A stretch of DNA of 64,000 nucleotides, taken from NCBI RefSeq assembly GCF_012163135.1, contig NZ_JAAVUP010000004.1, forward strand, positions 310,001-374,000, given 5' to 3'. Numbering within the stretch: position 1 is the first letter of the stretch; each line of letters starts with the position of its first letter. The DNA is from Neoroseomonas oryzicola (GTDB taxonomy: Bacteria > Pseudomonadota > Alphaproteobacteria > Acetobacterales > Acetobacteraceae). The position numbers and the translations under genes were made by a program. Below, one piece after another: positions 6,405-15,000 of the stretch. The notes under the pieces are model-generated. The model was not told where the DNA came from. It was given only the letters and a program-made list of their open reading frames with translations, and ran no database searches.

Positions 6405-9400
6405 ATGACCGCCCCGGCTTTCGCCGAGCTGTGCGCCAGGAGCAATTTCAGCCTCCTCGACGGCGCCTCGCATCCTGCCGAGCTTGTGTCGAAGGGTGCT
6501 GACCTCGGCCTCGCCGGGATCAGCATTTGCGACACCAACACCCTCGCCGGCGTGGTGCAGGCGCATGTCGCCGCCAAGGAACTCGGCCTGCCCTTCGCGG
6601 TCGGTGCGCGGGTCCTGGTGGACGACGGCGCCGAGTATCTGGTCTGGCCGACGGACCGCGCGGCCTATGGCCGGCTGACCGCCCTCCTGTCCCGTGGCCG
6701 GATGCTGGCCCCGAAGGGCGAATGCCGGATCAGCCGCGCCGATCTGATCGGCGCCGTGCAGGGCTCGGCGGTGGCTCTGCTGGCGCCGGACGCTGCCTCC
6801 GCCGAGTTCGGCGCCCGCCTGTCTGCCGATGCCGAAGCCCTGAGGGACCGTCTGCCCCTTCCGCTCCACTGCGCCGTCCCGTGCTCTATGGACGGCGGCT
6901 TGGACCGGCGGCTCGACTGCGCCTCCGCTTCCGGTGTGCCGCTGCTCGCCACCACGGCACCGCGCTACCACGAGGCTTCCCGACGACGCCTGGCCGATGT
7001 GCTGACGGCCGTCCGATTGCGAACCACCGTCGACCGGATCGGTCGGGCCGCGGAGATCAACTCGGAACGTCGCCTGAAGTCCCCGGAGGAGATCGCAAAA
7101 CTATTTTACCGTCATCCGGAGGCGCTGACGGCGTCGCTTCGCATCCTCGAGGCCACGCGCAGCTTCAGCCTCGACCAACTCCGCTACGAGTATCCCGAGG
7201 AGGTGTTGGAACCCCGCAGGACGGCGCAGGAGACGCTCGTCGCGCGCATTGCCGAGGCCGTTGCGGAGCGCTGGCCCCACGGCGTGTCGGACGACATCAC
7301 GAGGCGGCTGGATCACGAACTGCAACTGATCGAGCAACTCGGTTACGCGCCCTACTTCCTGACGGTCCACGAGATCGTCCGGTTTGCGAGATCCAAGGGC
7401 ATCCTCTGCCAGGGGCGCGGCAGCGCCGCCAACTCCGCCGTCTGCTACGTCCTCGGCATCACGGCCGTCGATCCGGCCAAGCATGACCTCCTCTTCGAAC
7501 GCTTCGTCTCTGCCTCCCGCGGCGAACCGCCTGACATCGACGTCGACTTCGAGCATGAGCGCCGCGAGGAGGTGATCCAGCACATCTACGACCGCTATGG
7601 CCGCGACCGTGCGGCCATCGTGGCGACGGTCATCCGGTACCGGACGCGCAGCGCCATCCGCGAAGTCGGGAAGGCGATGGGCCTGTCCGAGGACGTCACG
7701 GGCAAGCTCGCGAAATCGGCCTGGGGTCCTGGGTCCGATGAGCCGCTCGAGGACATCGCATCGTCGGCGGGACTGGACACCAGCGACCCGCGCCTCGGCA
7801 TGGCGCTGGAACTCGCCGAGGAGATTCAGAACTTCCCGCGCCATCTCGCGACGCATGTCGGGGGTTTCGTCATCACGCGGGGACCGCTCGTCGAGCTGGC
7901 GGTGGTGTCGAATGCGGCCATGGAAGGCCGCACCGTGCTCGAATGGGACAAGGACGACGTCGAGGCGCTCGGCATCCTCAAGGTGGATGTGCTCGGTCTC
8001 GGCATGCTGTCCTGCCTGCGCCGGGGCTTCGACCTTCTGCGCAACCACCGGCACGTTGCGCTCGATCTGGCCAGCGTGCCGAAGGACGACCCGGCCACCT
8101 ACGCCATGCTCCGCCGCGCCGACAGCCTCGGCGTCTTCCAGGTCGAGAGTCGGGCGCAGATGGCGATGCTGCCGCGCCTGCGTCCGAGGGAGTTCTACGA
8201 CCTGGTCGTGCAGGTCGCGATCGTGCGGCCCGGGCCGATCCAGGGCGACATGGTCCACCCCTACATCCGCCGGCGGTGGGGCCTTGAGGAGCCCGAGTAT
8301 CCGGGTCCCTCGCCGGAGCATGGGCCGGCCGATGAACTGAAACAGGTTCTCGGCCGCACCCTCGGCGTGCCGCTGTTCCAGGAGCAGGCCATGCGCCTCG
8401 CGATCGTCGCAGCACAGTTCTCGCCCGAGGAGGCAGACGCGCTGCGGCGGGCCATGGCCACGTTCAAGTACACCCAGGGCGTCGGCGCGTACCGGGAGCG
8501 CCTGGTGAGCGGCATGGTGCGCCGCGGCTATTCGGAGGAGATGGCCGAGCGGGTCTTCAAGCAGATCGAGGGGTTCGGCAGCTACGGCTTCCCCGAAAGC
8601 CACGCCGCCAGCTTCGCCCACCTCGTCTATGCGTCGAGTTGGCTGAAGTGCCACCACCCGGCGGTGTTCGCCTGCGCCCTGCTCAACAGCCAGCCCATGG
8701 GCTTCTACGCGCCGGCGCAGATCGTCCGGGACGCGCGAGAGCATGACGTTGTCGTGCGCCCGGTCAGCGTCGACGCCAGCGCGTGGGACTGCTCCCTCGA
8801 GCCCGACCCGGCGAGCGCCGATCAGCATGCGCTGCGGCTTGGCCTGCGGATGGTGGCAGGTCTTCCGGAGGAGGAAGGCCGGGCGCTGGTGAAGGCGCGG
8901 GTCGCGAACAACGGCGCTCCGTTCGCCTCCGTCGAGGAGGTGGCGCGGCGGGCTGGCCTGAGCCGTCGTGCCATCGAAGCCCTTGCGGACGCGGATGCCT
9001 TTGCCGCCCTCGGCTCAGGGCGCAGGGAGGCGGCCTGGGATGCCGCGGCAATCGACCGTGGACTGACGACCGACCTGCCGCTCTTTGCGGCGGTGGCGGC
9101 GGCCGACCATCCCGAGGTGCGGTCCCTGATCCCGGAGCCTGCTCCGACGCTGCCGGCCATGCCCGAGGGCGAGGCCATCGGGCGGGACTACAGCGCGACC
9201 GGCCTGACCCTGCGTCGGCATCCCCTGGCGCTGCTGCGCCCGATCCTCGCCCGCCTGCGCTGCGACGACACGCGGACCCTGGCGCGGGCTCCCGCGGGGC
9301 GGCGCGTCCATGTTCCCGGCTTGGTGCTGATGCGGCAACAGCCGATGACCGCGAAGGGCGTGATCTTCATGACGATCGAGGACGAGCACGGACACGGCAA

Positions 9401-9650
9401 CATCGTCGTCTACACGCACATCGCGGAGCGCGACCGCATTCCGCTGCTGACGTCGCGACTCATTGTGGTCGAGGGGCGTGTCGAGCGAGAGGACCAGCAC
9501 GCGGAGGTGCCGATTATCCACCTCATCGCGTCGCGGCTGATCGACCGGTCCGACCTGTTGCGGCAGCTCATGGCGATGGGAAACGACGACACGGCGGACC
9601 TGGAAGCGGTTTCGCATATGAAAATCCCGGCGACGCGGGACTTTCGATGA
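6405..9650 (+). CDS. dnaE2: Error-prone DNA polymerase DnaE2 (ImuC)
   Basis: This is a C-family DNA polymerase alpha subunit of the DnaE2/ImuC type, which performs mutagenic translesion synthesis during the SOS response. At 1081 residues it has family length. It starts with the PHP domain (FAELCARSNFSLLDGASHP). Polymerase signatures include CQGRGSAANSAVCYVLGIT and the acidic active-site block EPPDIDVDFEHERREEVIQ, followed by the LFQEQAMRLA and GSYGFPESHAASFAHLVYAS regions. A C-terminal OB-fold (GVIFMTIEDEHGHGNIVVY) ends with ATRDFR. It is controlled with the small upstream gene by a perfect LexA box. No imuA or imuB is present in the window, so partners would have to come from elsewhere. A fragment of a second, divergent dnaE2 lies at 10410-10622. 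Confidence 0.97.
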   Translation: MTAPAFAELCARSNFSLLDGASHPAELVSKGADLGLAGISICDTNTLAGVVQAHVAAKELGLPFAVGARVLVDDGAEYLVWPTDRAAYGRLTALLSRGRMLAPKGECRISRADLIGAVQGSAVALLAPDAASAEFGARLSADAEALRDRLPLPLHCAVPCSMDGGLDRRLDCASASGVPLLATTAPRYHEASRRRLADVLTAVRLRTTVDRIGRAAEINSERRLKSPEEIAKLFYRHPEALTASLRILEATRSFSLDQLRYEYPEEVLEPRRTAQETLVARIAEAVAERWPHGVSDDITRRLDHELQLIEQLGYAPYFLTVHEIVRFARSKGILCQGRGSAANSAVCYVLGITAVDPAKHDLLFERFVSASRGEPPDIDVDFEHERREEVIQHIYDRYGRDRAAIVATVIRYRTRSAIREVGKAMGLSEDVTGKLAKSAWGPGSDEPLEDIASSAGLDTSDPRLGMALELAEEIQNFPRHLATHVGGFVITRGPLVELAVVSNAAMEGRTVLEWDKDDVEALGILKVDVLGLGMLSCLRRGFDLLRNHRHVALDLASVPKDDPATYAMLRRADSLGVFQVESRAQMAMLPRLRPREFYDLVVQVAIVRPGPIQGDMVHPYIRRRWGLEEPEYPGPSPEHGPADELKQVLGRTLGVPLFQEQAMRLAIVAAQFSPEEADALRRAMATFKYTQGVGAYRERLVSGMVRRGYSEEMAERVFKQIEGFGSYGFPESHAASFAHLVYASSWLKCHHPAVFACALLNSQPMGFYAPAQIVRDAREHDVVVRPVSVDASAWDCSLEPDPASADQHALRLGLRMVAGLPEEEGRALVKARVANNGAPFASVEEVARRAGLSRRAIEALADADAFAALGSGRREAAWDAAAIDRGLTTDLPLFAAVAAADHPEVRSLIPEPAPTLPAMPEGEAIGRDYSATGLTLRRHPLALLRPILARLRCDDTRTLARAPAGRRVHVPGLVLMRQQPMTAKGVIFMTIEDEHGHGNIVVYTHIAERDRIPLLTSRLIVVEGRVEREDQHAEVPIIHLIASRLIDRSDLLRQLMAMGNDDTADLEAVSHMKIPATRDFR

Positions 9651-9772
9651 GCGCTGACAGGCGCCAATGGCCTCGCGGCACCAAGAAGTTGATTGAAGAG
9701 GGACCTTCAGCGACTTAGGGTCGATATCGCAACATCCTAGCCCTTGATAAGGCTCCGTTTGCGAGGATCGCC

Positions 9773-10261
9773 ATGCCCAATATCCTGCTTCAAGGCCGAA
9801 TGAGGTGGCAGTTCTTTCATTACAACGGCTTGTTGGTCGACCTGAACTGCGGATGGTACTGTCTCAAGGCAGCGCTCGGTATCAAGCACGCAATTGCCGG
9901 TACCCCGCAGCCCCACGTTCCCCATCCTGGCCTCGGGCACATTGCATACGATCCAAGTAATTCACCCTTGGTTACAACAGTCGCGACGCCAGTGAGCACC
10001 GCAGCGTGGGTTGCCATGTTGACCAACCATGGGCCCGTCATAGCAAGCGGCAAGCTCGGGGGAGCGGATTGGGGCAAGATTGGAGGTCACCGCCTCGGGG
10101 TCGGCCATTTCATCCTTATAAACGGGGCCGACACGGCTCTCGACGTCGCGGATGGCGGGCGCCTTTATTACCTCGATCCACTTCAGGGGCGATTTCAGAG
10201 ACACGATACATTCAATCATTTAGACCAACGCATGAACGCAACTGTTGATTATGTCACCTGA
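9773..10261 (+). CDS. C39/papain-like cysteine peptidase-fold protein
   Basis: This 162-residue protein has all three landmarks of a papain-like cysteine peptidase. Cys26 lies in DLNCGWYCLKAAL, which resembles the C39 DCGxACL motif. His112 lies in GVGHFILINGAD, and Asp135 in LYYLDPLQGRF. The AvrRpt2-type cysteine protease family has the same order. There is no signal peptide and no adjacent exporter, so it is probably cytoplasmic or an effector-like toxin. It is wedged between dnaE2 and relics of a second dnaE2, which suggests a later insertion. The start ATG at 9773 follows GGATCGCC; the ribosome binding site is weak. Confidence 0.65.
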   Translation: MPNILLQGRMRWQFFHYNGLLVDLNCGWYCLKAALGIKHAIAGTPQPHVPHPGLGHIAYDPSNSPLVTTVATPVSTAAWVAMLTNHGPVIASGKLGGADWGKIGGHRLGVGHFILINGADTALDVADGGRLYYLDPLQGRFQRHDTFNHLDQRMNATVDYVT

Positions 10262-10343
10262 GCTGCGCCATCAACCGCAGCGCCACTCGCACCGGACCAG
10301 GGATAGCGCGCTCTCCTAGCGCCCATCGCCGCACGGTGCGCGC
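10254..10343 (-). pseudogene. 3' fragment of a second small HTH gene
   Basis: On the minus strand this encodes RTVRRWALGERAIPGPVRVA and a short tail. That is the C-terminal third of the HTH protein at 11583-11759. The 63-bp core at 10281-10343 is nearly identical to 11616-11678. The 5' part is absent, and its end overlaps the peptidase gene stop. Confidence 0.75.
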
Positions 10344-10409
10344 ATTCTCCGCGCTTCGTTTGCCTGCCCGCCTCGGGTCCTGGCTACGGAGACCGTTCCG
10401 AGAGATTGG

Positions 10410-10622
10410 GTGCAGCTCCTGACTTCGAGGCTTTTAGTCGTCGAGAGGCGCGTCGAGCGGGAGGCCCAGCACGCCGAGGTGCCGATCGTCCATCTAATCG
10501 CGTCGCGACTCATCGACCGATCGGACCTGCTTGGGCAGTTGGCAGCGATGGGCGAGGACGGGGCCGAGGGGACGGAAGCGGTTTCGGAGTTGCGGACGCC
10601 GGCGACGCGGGACTTCCGATGA
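10410..10622 (+). pseudogene. C-terminal fragment of a second dnaE2
   Basis: The 70 codons encode LLTSRLLVVERRVEREAQHA to the terminal TPATRDFR. They align with the last ~68 residues of the intact DnaE2 (9449-9650), with about a quarter of residues changed. The divergence indicates a relic of another dnaE2 copy and not a recent tandem duplication. Confidence 0.85.
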
Positions 10623-10626
10623 CCGT

Positions 10627-11484
10627 TCAGTGACTGTGGCCCGAGGTGTTTCGTGCTATCGAAATCTCTAGAGTAGTCACAGTGAACGGAATGCTCACAA
10701 GATCTGCCGATTTCTTGAATAGTCTGAGGGCTTCAAGGCGAGTGTTGTCGAACCAATCAGCCAACTCAGCGCTGTGTACCATATAGAATTTGCGCCCATC
10801 GCGGCGGGTCTGCTCTGTAATTTCGCCGGACTCACGAGCTATAAGGTACCTCGAACGTATTGCACGAAGAATCTGCACAAATGCGTCAATTTGTGAACGA
10901 AGAAGTGGATTCTTTAAGTAAGATTTTCCCATATGCGTCTGCAGAACGACCCCATCTCTGGATCGGAGCGCCCCCGTATTAAAGGCTGTTATTGTGTCTT
11001 CCAAGGCACGGTCAAATTCTTCTGTTGATCGCTCGCGATGAAATAGGTCATTGAAGGCAGGCCGATCAAGACACATCGACATAAAGTAGACGATACTCCT
11101 ATCATCGAATGATGATGGGTACTGCGAACCTAATTCCGACTGCGCACTAGATTCCGCGAGATCCTTCCATCCATTTAGAAACGCAATATCATATGCACTT
11201 ACATCTCGATCTATCCGGGCTGCACAGACTTGGCAAAGCCAGATCGCGTTGCTGGAACTCACCCTTTCCGCCCGACTCATTAATTGCTGGTATCGGGGGC
11301 CTCCGGGTGCTGCTGCCGCAATGTGCGCGGCCACTCCAATGCTAACCGACCCACTGGGTTGCTTCTTCGGTCCAGCCGTTGGGCAGCGGCAGCCAGGATT
11401 CGAGCACCGCATCCCAGCTCGCAACGCAACTTCAAGCTTAACTCTTTGAGAAAAATCGTCCCTGTTCTTCGCCATCTGGACCAT
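10627..11484 (-). CDS. HNH nuclease-like protein with unknown C-terminal domain
   Basis: This 285-residue protein has an N-terminal zinc-HNH module. CSNPGC (Cys27, Cys32) is followed by GVAAHIAAAAPGGPRY with His54, and then by SNAIWLCQVCAARID with Asn79, Cys84 and Cys87. The AAHI-x-AAPGGPRY...NxIWLCxxC pattern is typical of HNH domains attached to bacterial conflict proteins. The remaining 170 residues are helical, with no motif I recognise. Codon use and composition are strikingly AT-richer than neighbouring genes, a sign of recent acquisition. ATG at 11475 is an alternative start. The protein could be a DNA-cleaving effector with a sensor C-terminus; this is inference. Confidence 0.7.
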   Translation of the reverse strand: MVQMAKNRDDFSQRVKLEVALRAGMRCSNPGCRCPTAGPKKQPSGSVSIGVAAHIAAAAPGGPRYQQLMSRAERVSSSNAIWLCQVCAARIDRDVSAYDIAFLNGWKDLAESSAQSELGSQYPSSFDDRSIVYFMSMCLDRPAFNDLFHRERSTEEFDRALEDTITAFNTGALRSRDGVVLQTHMGKSYLKNPLLRSQIDAFVQILRAIRSRYLIARESGEITEQTRRDGRKFYMVHSAELADWFDNTRLEALRLFKKSADLVSIPFTVTTLEISIARNTSGHSH

Positions 11485-11582
11485 CAGTTGCTACGCGCCG
11501 CCTCGCGGATGGGAGCGCTTAGAACAGATAGTAGCTCGATCTGCCGACACCGCAACGACGATACTGGTCCCAGCGGTGAATG

Positions 11583-11759
11583 TTAATGCGGGCCGGCCGC
11601 AGCCATCAGGCGCAACGCCACTCGCACCGGACCAGGAATAGCGCGCTCTCCTAGCGCCCATCGCCGCACCGTACGTGCGTCGACCTCAAGCGCTGCGGCT
11701 GCCTCGACCTGCGTCATGCCGAGATCCGCGATCGCCTTGCGGAACTCATCCGCGGACAA
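11583..11759 (-). CDS. Small HTH regulator, coupled to upstream gene
   Basis: This 58-residue helix-turn-helix protein contains GMTQVEAAAALEVDARTVRR followed by WALGERAIPGPVRVALRLM, an XRE-like arrangement. The TTG at 11759 overlaps the end of the preceding 76-aa gene, so the pair looks translationally coupled. The upstream palindrome at 11987-12005 is the natural candidate for its binding site. A second, truncated copy of the gene lies at 10254-10343. Confidence 0.7.
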   Translation of the reverse strand: MSADEFRKAIADLGMTQVEAAAALEVDARTVRRWALGERAIPGPVRVALRLMAAAGPH

Positions 11760-11976
11760 CGATGCCGTCCTCGTGCAGCGTCATGCCGTGCTCGGCGAAC
11801 ACAGGGCGCAGCGTCTCGTAGGTGTCTTCGATGCCGAAGGTGTTCGAGATGGTTCCGTCCGCCCGGAACAGAGCCAGGCGTTCCGGCCGGTCGACGCGCC
11901 GCGAGACGTAGCCCACGGCGTCGGCCGGCAAGTCGGGACGGGTCATCGGAGCGGGGTTGTAGGTGCGCTTGGCCAT
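11746..11976 (-). CDS. 76-aa protein paired with HTH gene, function unknown
   Basis: The protein starts MAKRTYNPAPMTRPDLPADA and ends GMTLHEDGIVVRG. It contains LALFRADGTISNTFGIEDTY and no motif I can name. Start ATG 11976 is favoured over ATG 12012 because a perfect palindrome lies between them and is better explained as an operator in the leader. It overlaps the HTH gene by 14 bp. The two-gene layout with an operator resembles a toxin-antitoxin or autoregulated immunity module, but sequence alone does not establish that. Confidence 0.55.
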   Translation of the reverse strand: MAKRTYNPAPMTRPDLPADAVGYVSRRVDRPERLALFRADGTISNTFGIEDTYETLRPVFAEHGMTLHEDGIVVRG

Positions 11977-11986
11977 AGGAGCCACT

Positions 11987-12005
11987 ATAGGGCCAATGGC
12001 CCTAT
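11987..12005. promoter_or_regulatory. Palindromic operator candidate
   Basis: ATAGGGCC-AAT-GGCCCTAT is a perfect inverted repeat with 8-bp arms and a 3-bp spacer. It sits 11 bp upstream of the 76-aa/HTH gene pair and just after the SIR2 gene stop. No T-run follows on either strand, so an operator is more likely than a terminator. Confidence 0.6.
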
Positions 12006-12037
12006 TCATCAAGACGAAAAATCATCCAACCCTATCG

Positions 12038-15000
12038 CTATCGACGAGAGAGAGCGGATAACCGCGAGTAGCGCGGATCGAGCCTCACCGCACTGTTCTG
12101 GGCCGCAATGTGATCGAGGACGGTGTCTAGGCCCAACGGGACGCGAGCATCTGGGCTCGTCCCAATAGTCAGATCGAGGAGATCCACCGCCGCCATCGCC
12201 TCATCTGCGCCAAGTATGACGTTAGGCTCGACCGCCCGCGTGGTAAGGTTGAAAATTCCCCAGTCACTCATCGACCAGGCTTCGAACGGGACAAGAGCAT
12301 GCCGCACCAGGAGGACCACTTTCGCAAATCTGCGGCCACACACCGCGGGGAGTGATGCGAAAGCTTCTGAAACCGCGGGAGTAACGACGGCCTTTTCTCG
12401 CGGCCAAACGAGACGAACAAACGGCTCTACCGCGCGATCAAAGACTTCCTCCGGACTAAACGCCGTGCCCCCTGACCGGAGCCCAGTGACATCCTTGACG
12501 AAGCTCTCAGCCGCGCCTGCTGCATAGGCGCGCAAGTCGTCCGGAACCGTTCGCAGCATCTGCTCGACTTCAGGCAGCAGACTTTCAACGACCCGGTCCT
12601 TCCAGAAGTCCCCGAGAACTGCGATGCACACGCGCGCGACCAATGATCGGCGCGCCTCCATTTCCAATCCACCCAGGGCTGCGCGGCGCGTCATGGCTAG
12701 GGCGAGGCGCGCCATGACGTTCTGCGCGATAGGAGAGTGGGCAAGTGCGTGCCAGAGAGAATCGCTTTCAGCCCCCGATTCCAATCGGGAGATCAGCGTG
12801 AGTTCTGTCCAATCCTCGTCAGCGCTCATTAGGTAAGGCAGATCGGCGACGCACCTGTAGCGAGCGATCGTTCCAGGCCTTCCCTGTGTCTCCGCTACGA
12901 GATCCAGGATGGCCCGAAGGCCCGGATCGACTTCGAACGGCCTTGTGCGCGTTCCGTCCTGCTGCGTCGCTATGGTCGGGCACGCGAGCAGAAAGGCGCC
13001 AGTCAGCCGGCCGATCGGCGCGTTGAGCGAGTCATGCGCAATTCGCTTCGCCTCCGCCCCAGCCTCGTCCTCATAGTCGGTTGCATCAGAGGAATGTCCA
13101 CTTCCCGCAACAGCATGAGGCCAAACGCGCCGGATTGCAGTGGTGAGCCCTGCATCTCCTCGGAGACGGCGTGCCCAATTCTCTAGCCACGTGCAGAGCC
13201 CCGAAGCAGCCTCGCGCAATGTCTCATCTGGCAAACGAGATATTGCATCGAGCAGCGCTCTAGCATCCGAATAGTGGTCGGTCTGGTCGTCGCTGTCCGC
13301 CGGGTCACGCTGCGCGGGCAGGTGACGCCGGCCGACTGCCTCCCACGCATGGCCCAAATAACGCACTCTAGATGCTTCGGAGATCAGCGCCCGCACCAGA
13401 CGGGTGGCGTTGTCCCGCACGTCAAGCCAGTCCCACACGGCTCGTTCGGGACCTTCCCATCGTCCTGTTCCGTGACGAAGCCGCTCATCCACGGCGCCAG
13501 GAAGTTCCTCATCGTCTACGGCGTCTAGGGTACTGTCGCGGTTTGGCGGCACCCAGCCTGAGGAAAAGCTCGTTCGAAAGCCGGCGTCGACAGATGTCGA
13601 CATGAACTCTGGAAACGCCAGATGCTCCCGCTGCAGCCATGCGGCTGCCTTTGGTGGCAAAGATGCGCCCGTAGCTTCAATACGGCTAAGCTCGCGAATG
13701 GCCGCGCCGATCTTCAAGCGGCGGCGCTCTGATGTCGAAAGTCCTCGGCGGCGTAAACGCGCGCGAGGGGGGCCAAGAATCAACACTCCGCAGATCGAAG
13801 TCTGATCGGCGCGGGACAACTCGCCAAATCGCAGGGCTCGCAACGCTGCGATCTCGGGAAACCGGCTCAGATCCCACGTCTGGTCGGGCGTGCGACTTCG
13901 GAGGAATCTGCCGACGTGATCTGGATCAACGAGTCGCGGCTCAACAGCAGCCGCGGCAAACATGCGCATGCGTACAGGATCGTCTCGCGTCTCCCATCGA
14001 CTCAGAACAGGGACCGCGGCCGCAGGATCCAAATCTACAAGCCGCTCAACAACGCGCATGAGAAGATGCACCGCGGGCGCTATACCCTTGTGATAGCGGT
14101 CCGCCGAGTCGCTATCCTCATTACTTGATCGGAGCTGCACCCTATCCAAGCCGCCTAGCCAAATGAAGCCGCGGTCCACAGTCCAACCAACTTCTTGGCC
14201 CAGGTGGAGCGCGCGGGACACTTCGGCATCCAGCGCGTCGCACAAGCTGAGGAGGAACGGAATCTCTGTGACATCTCGCAAGCTGAGGGAGCGATCTAAG
14301 AGCGCCTCTCCGCTCGTCACCCACCTGGACAGCAAATCGTCAACTGACTTGGGATTCCCGGGAAGCCTTTTCCCGCGCCATAGCTCGTCATCACGCCACC
14401 CAATCCGCAATCGCGGCGCAACCCAACGCGCAATATCAGCAACTAGTTCCGCAGACCTAACACCTTGCTTCACACGTTGTCCGAGGTGGTAGTCCTCGTG
14501 CTCTCGATGCGTGTTGCCTGCTCGTGCGGCCAGCGCGTCGGAGATTAGGCGCCAAGCTTCGAGCCACGGCTGCGGAACTGTCTTGTCCAGGTTCCACCGA
14601 AGTGCCTCAAAGATTGCAGTGCGCTCGGTTCGTCTCTCGACCGGCAATTGGGCGACCCATTGCAGCATGCTGGCGTCGGTGAACCGCCCGACAAGTGATG
14701 CATGACAAAGTTGGGTCACGTGGGCCTCTCGGTCAGCCCGAGCGCCGCCCTCCCGAACAATCTCGATCATGCCATCCAACCACGCAGGATCTGCAAGCAT
14801 TTCGCGCGATATCGCTGCAATGCGAATTTGCGCTGCGTCAGAACTGCGGCGGAAAAGGTGCCCAAAGAGGGACGCACTTGCTTCCGACGCGGCAGATCTC
14901 GGGAACTGCAGGATGCGGCGGATCCTCCGGTAGGGATCGGTCTGCTTTCCGAAAGGCGATATGGCGGCCCACGATTCAAGAACATTCGCCAGGGCGGCGT

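Noticed and set aside
7101-8828. A 575-codon frame antisense to dnaE2
   Set aside because: The plus strand encodes the polymerase active site here. The antisense translation has no recognisable motif.
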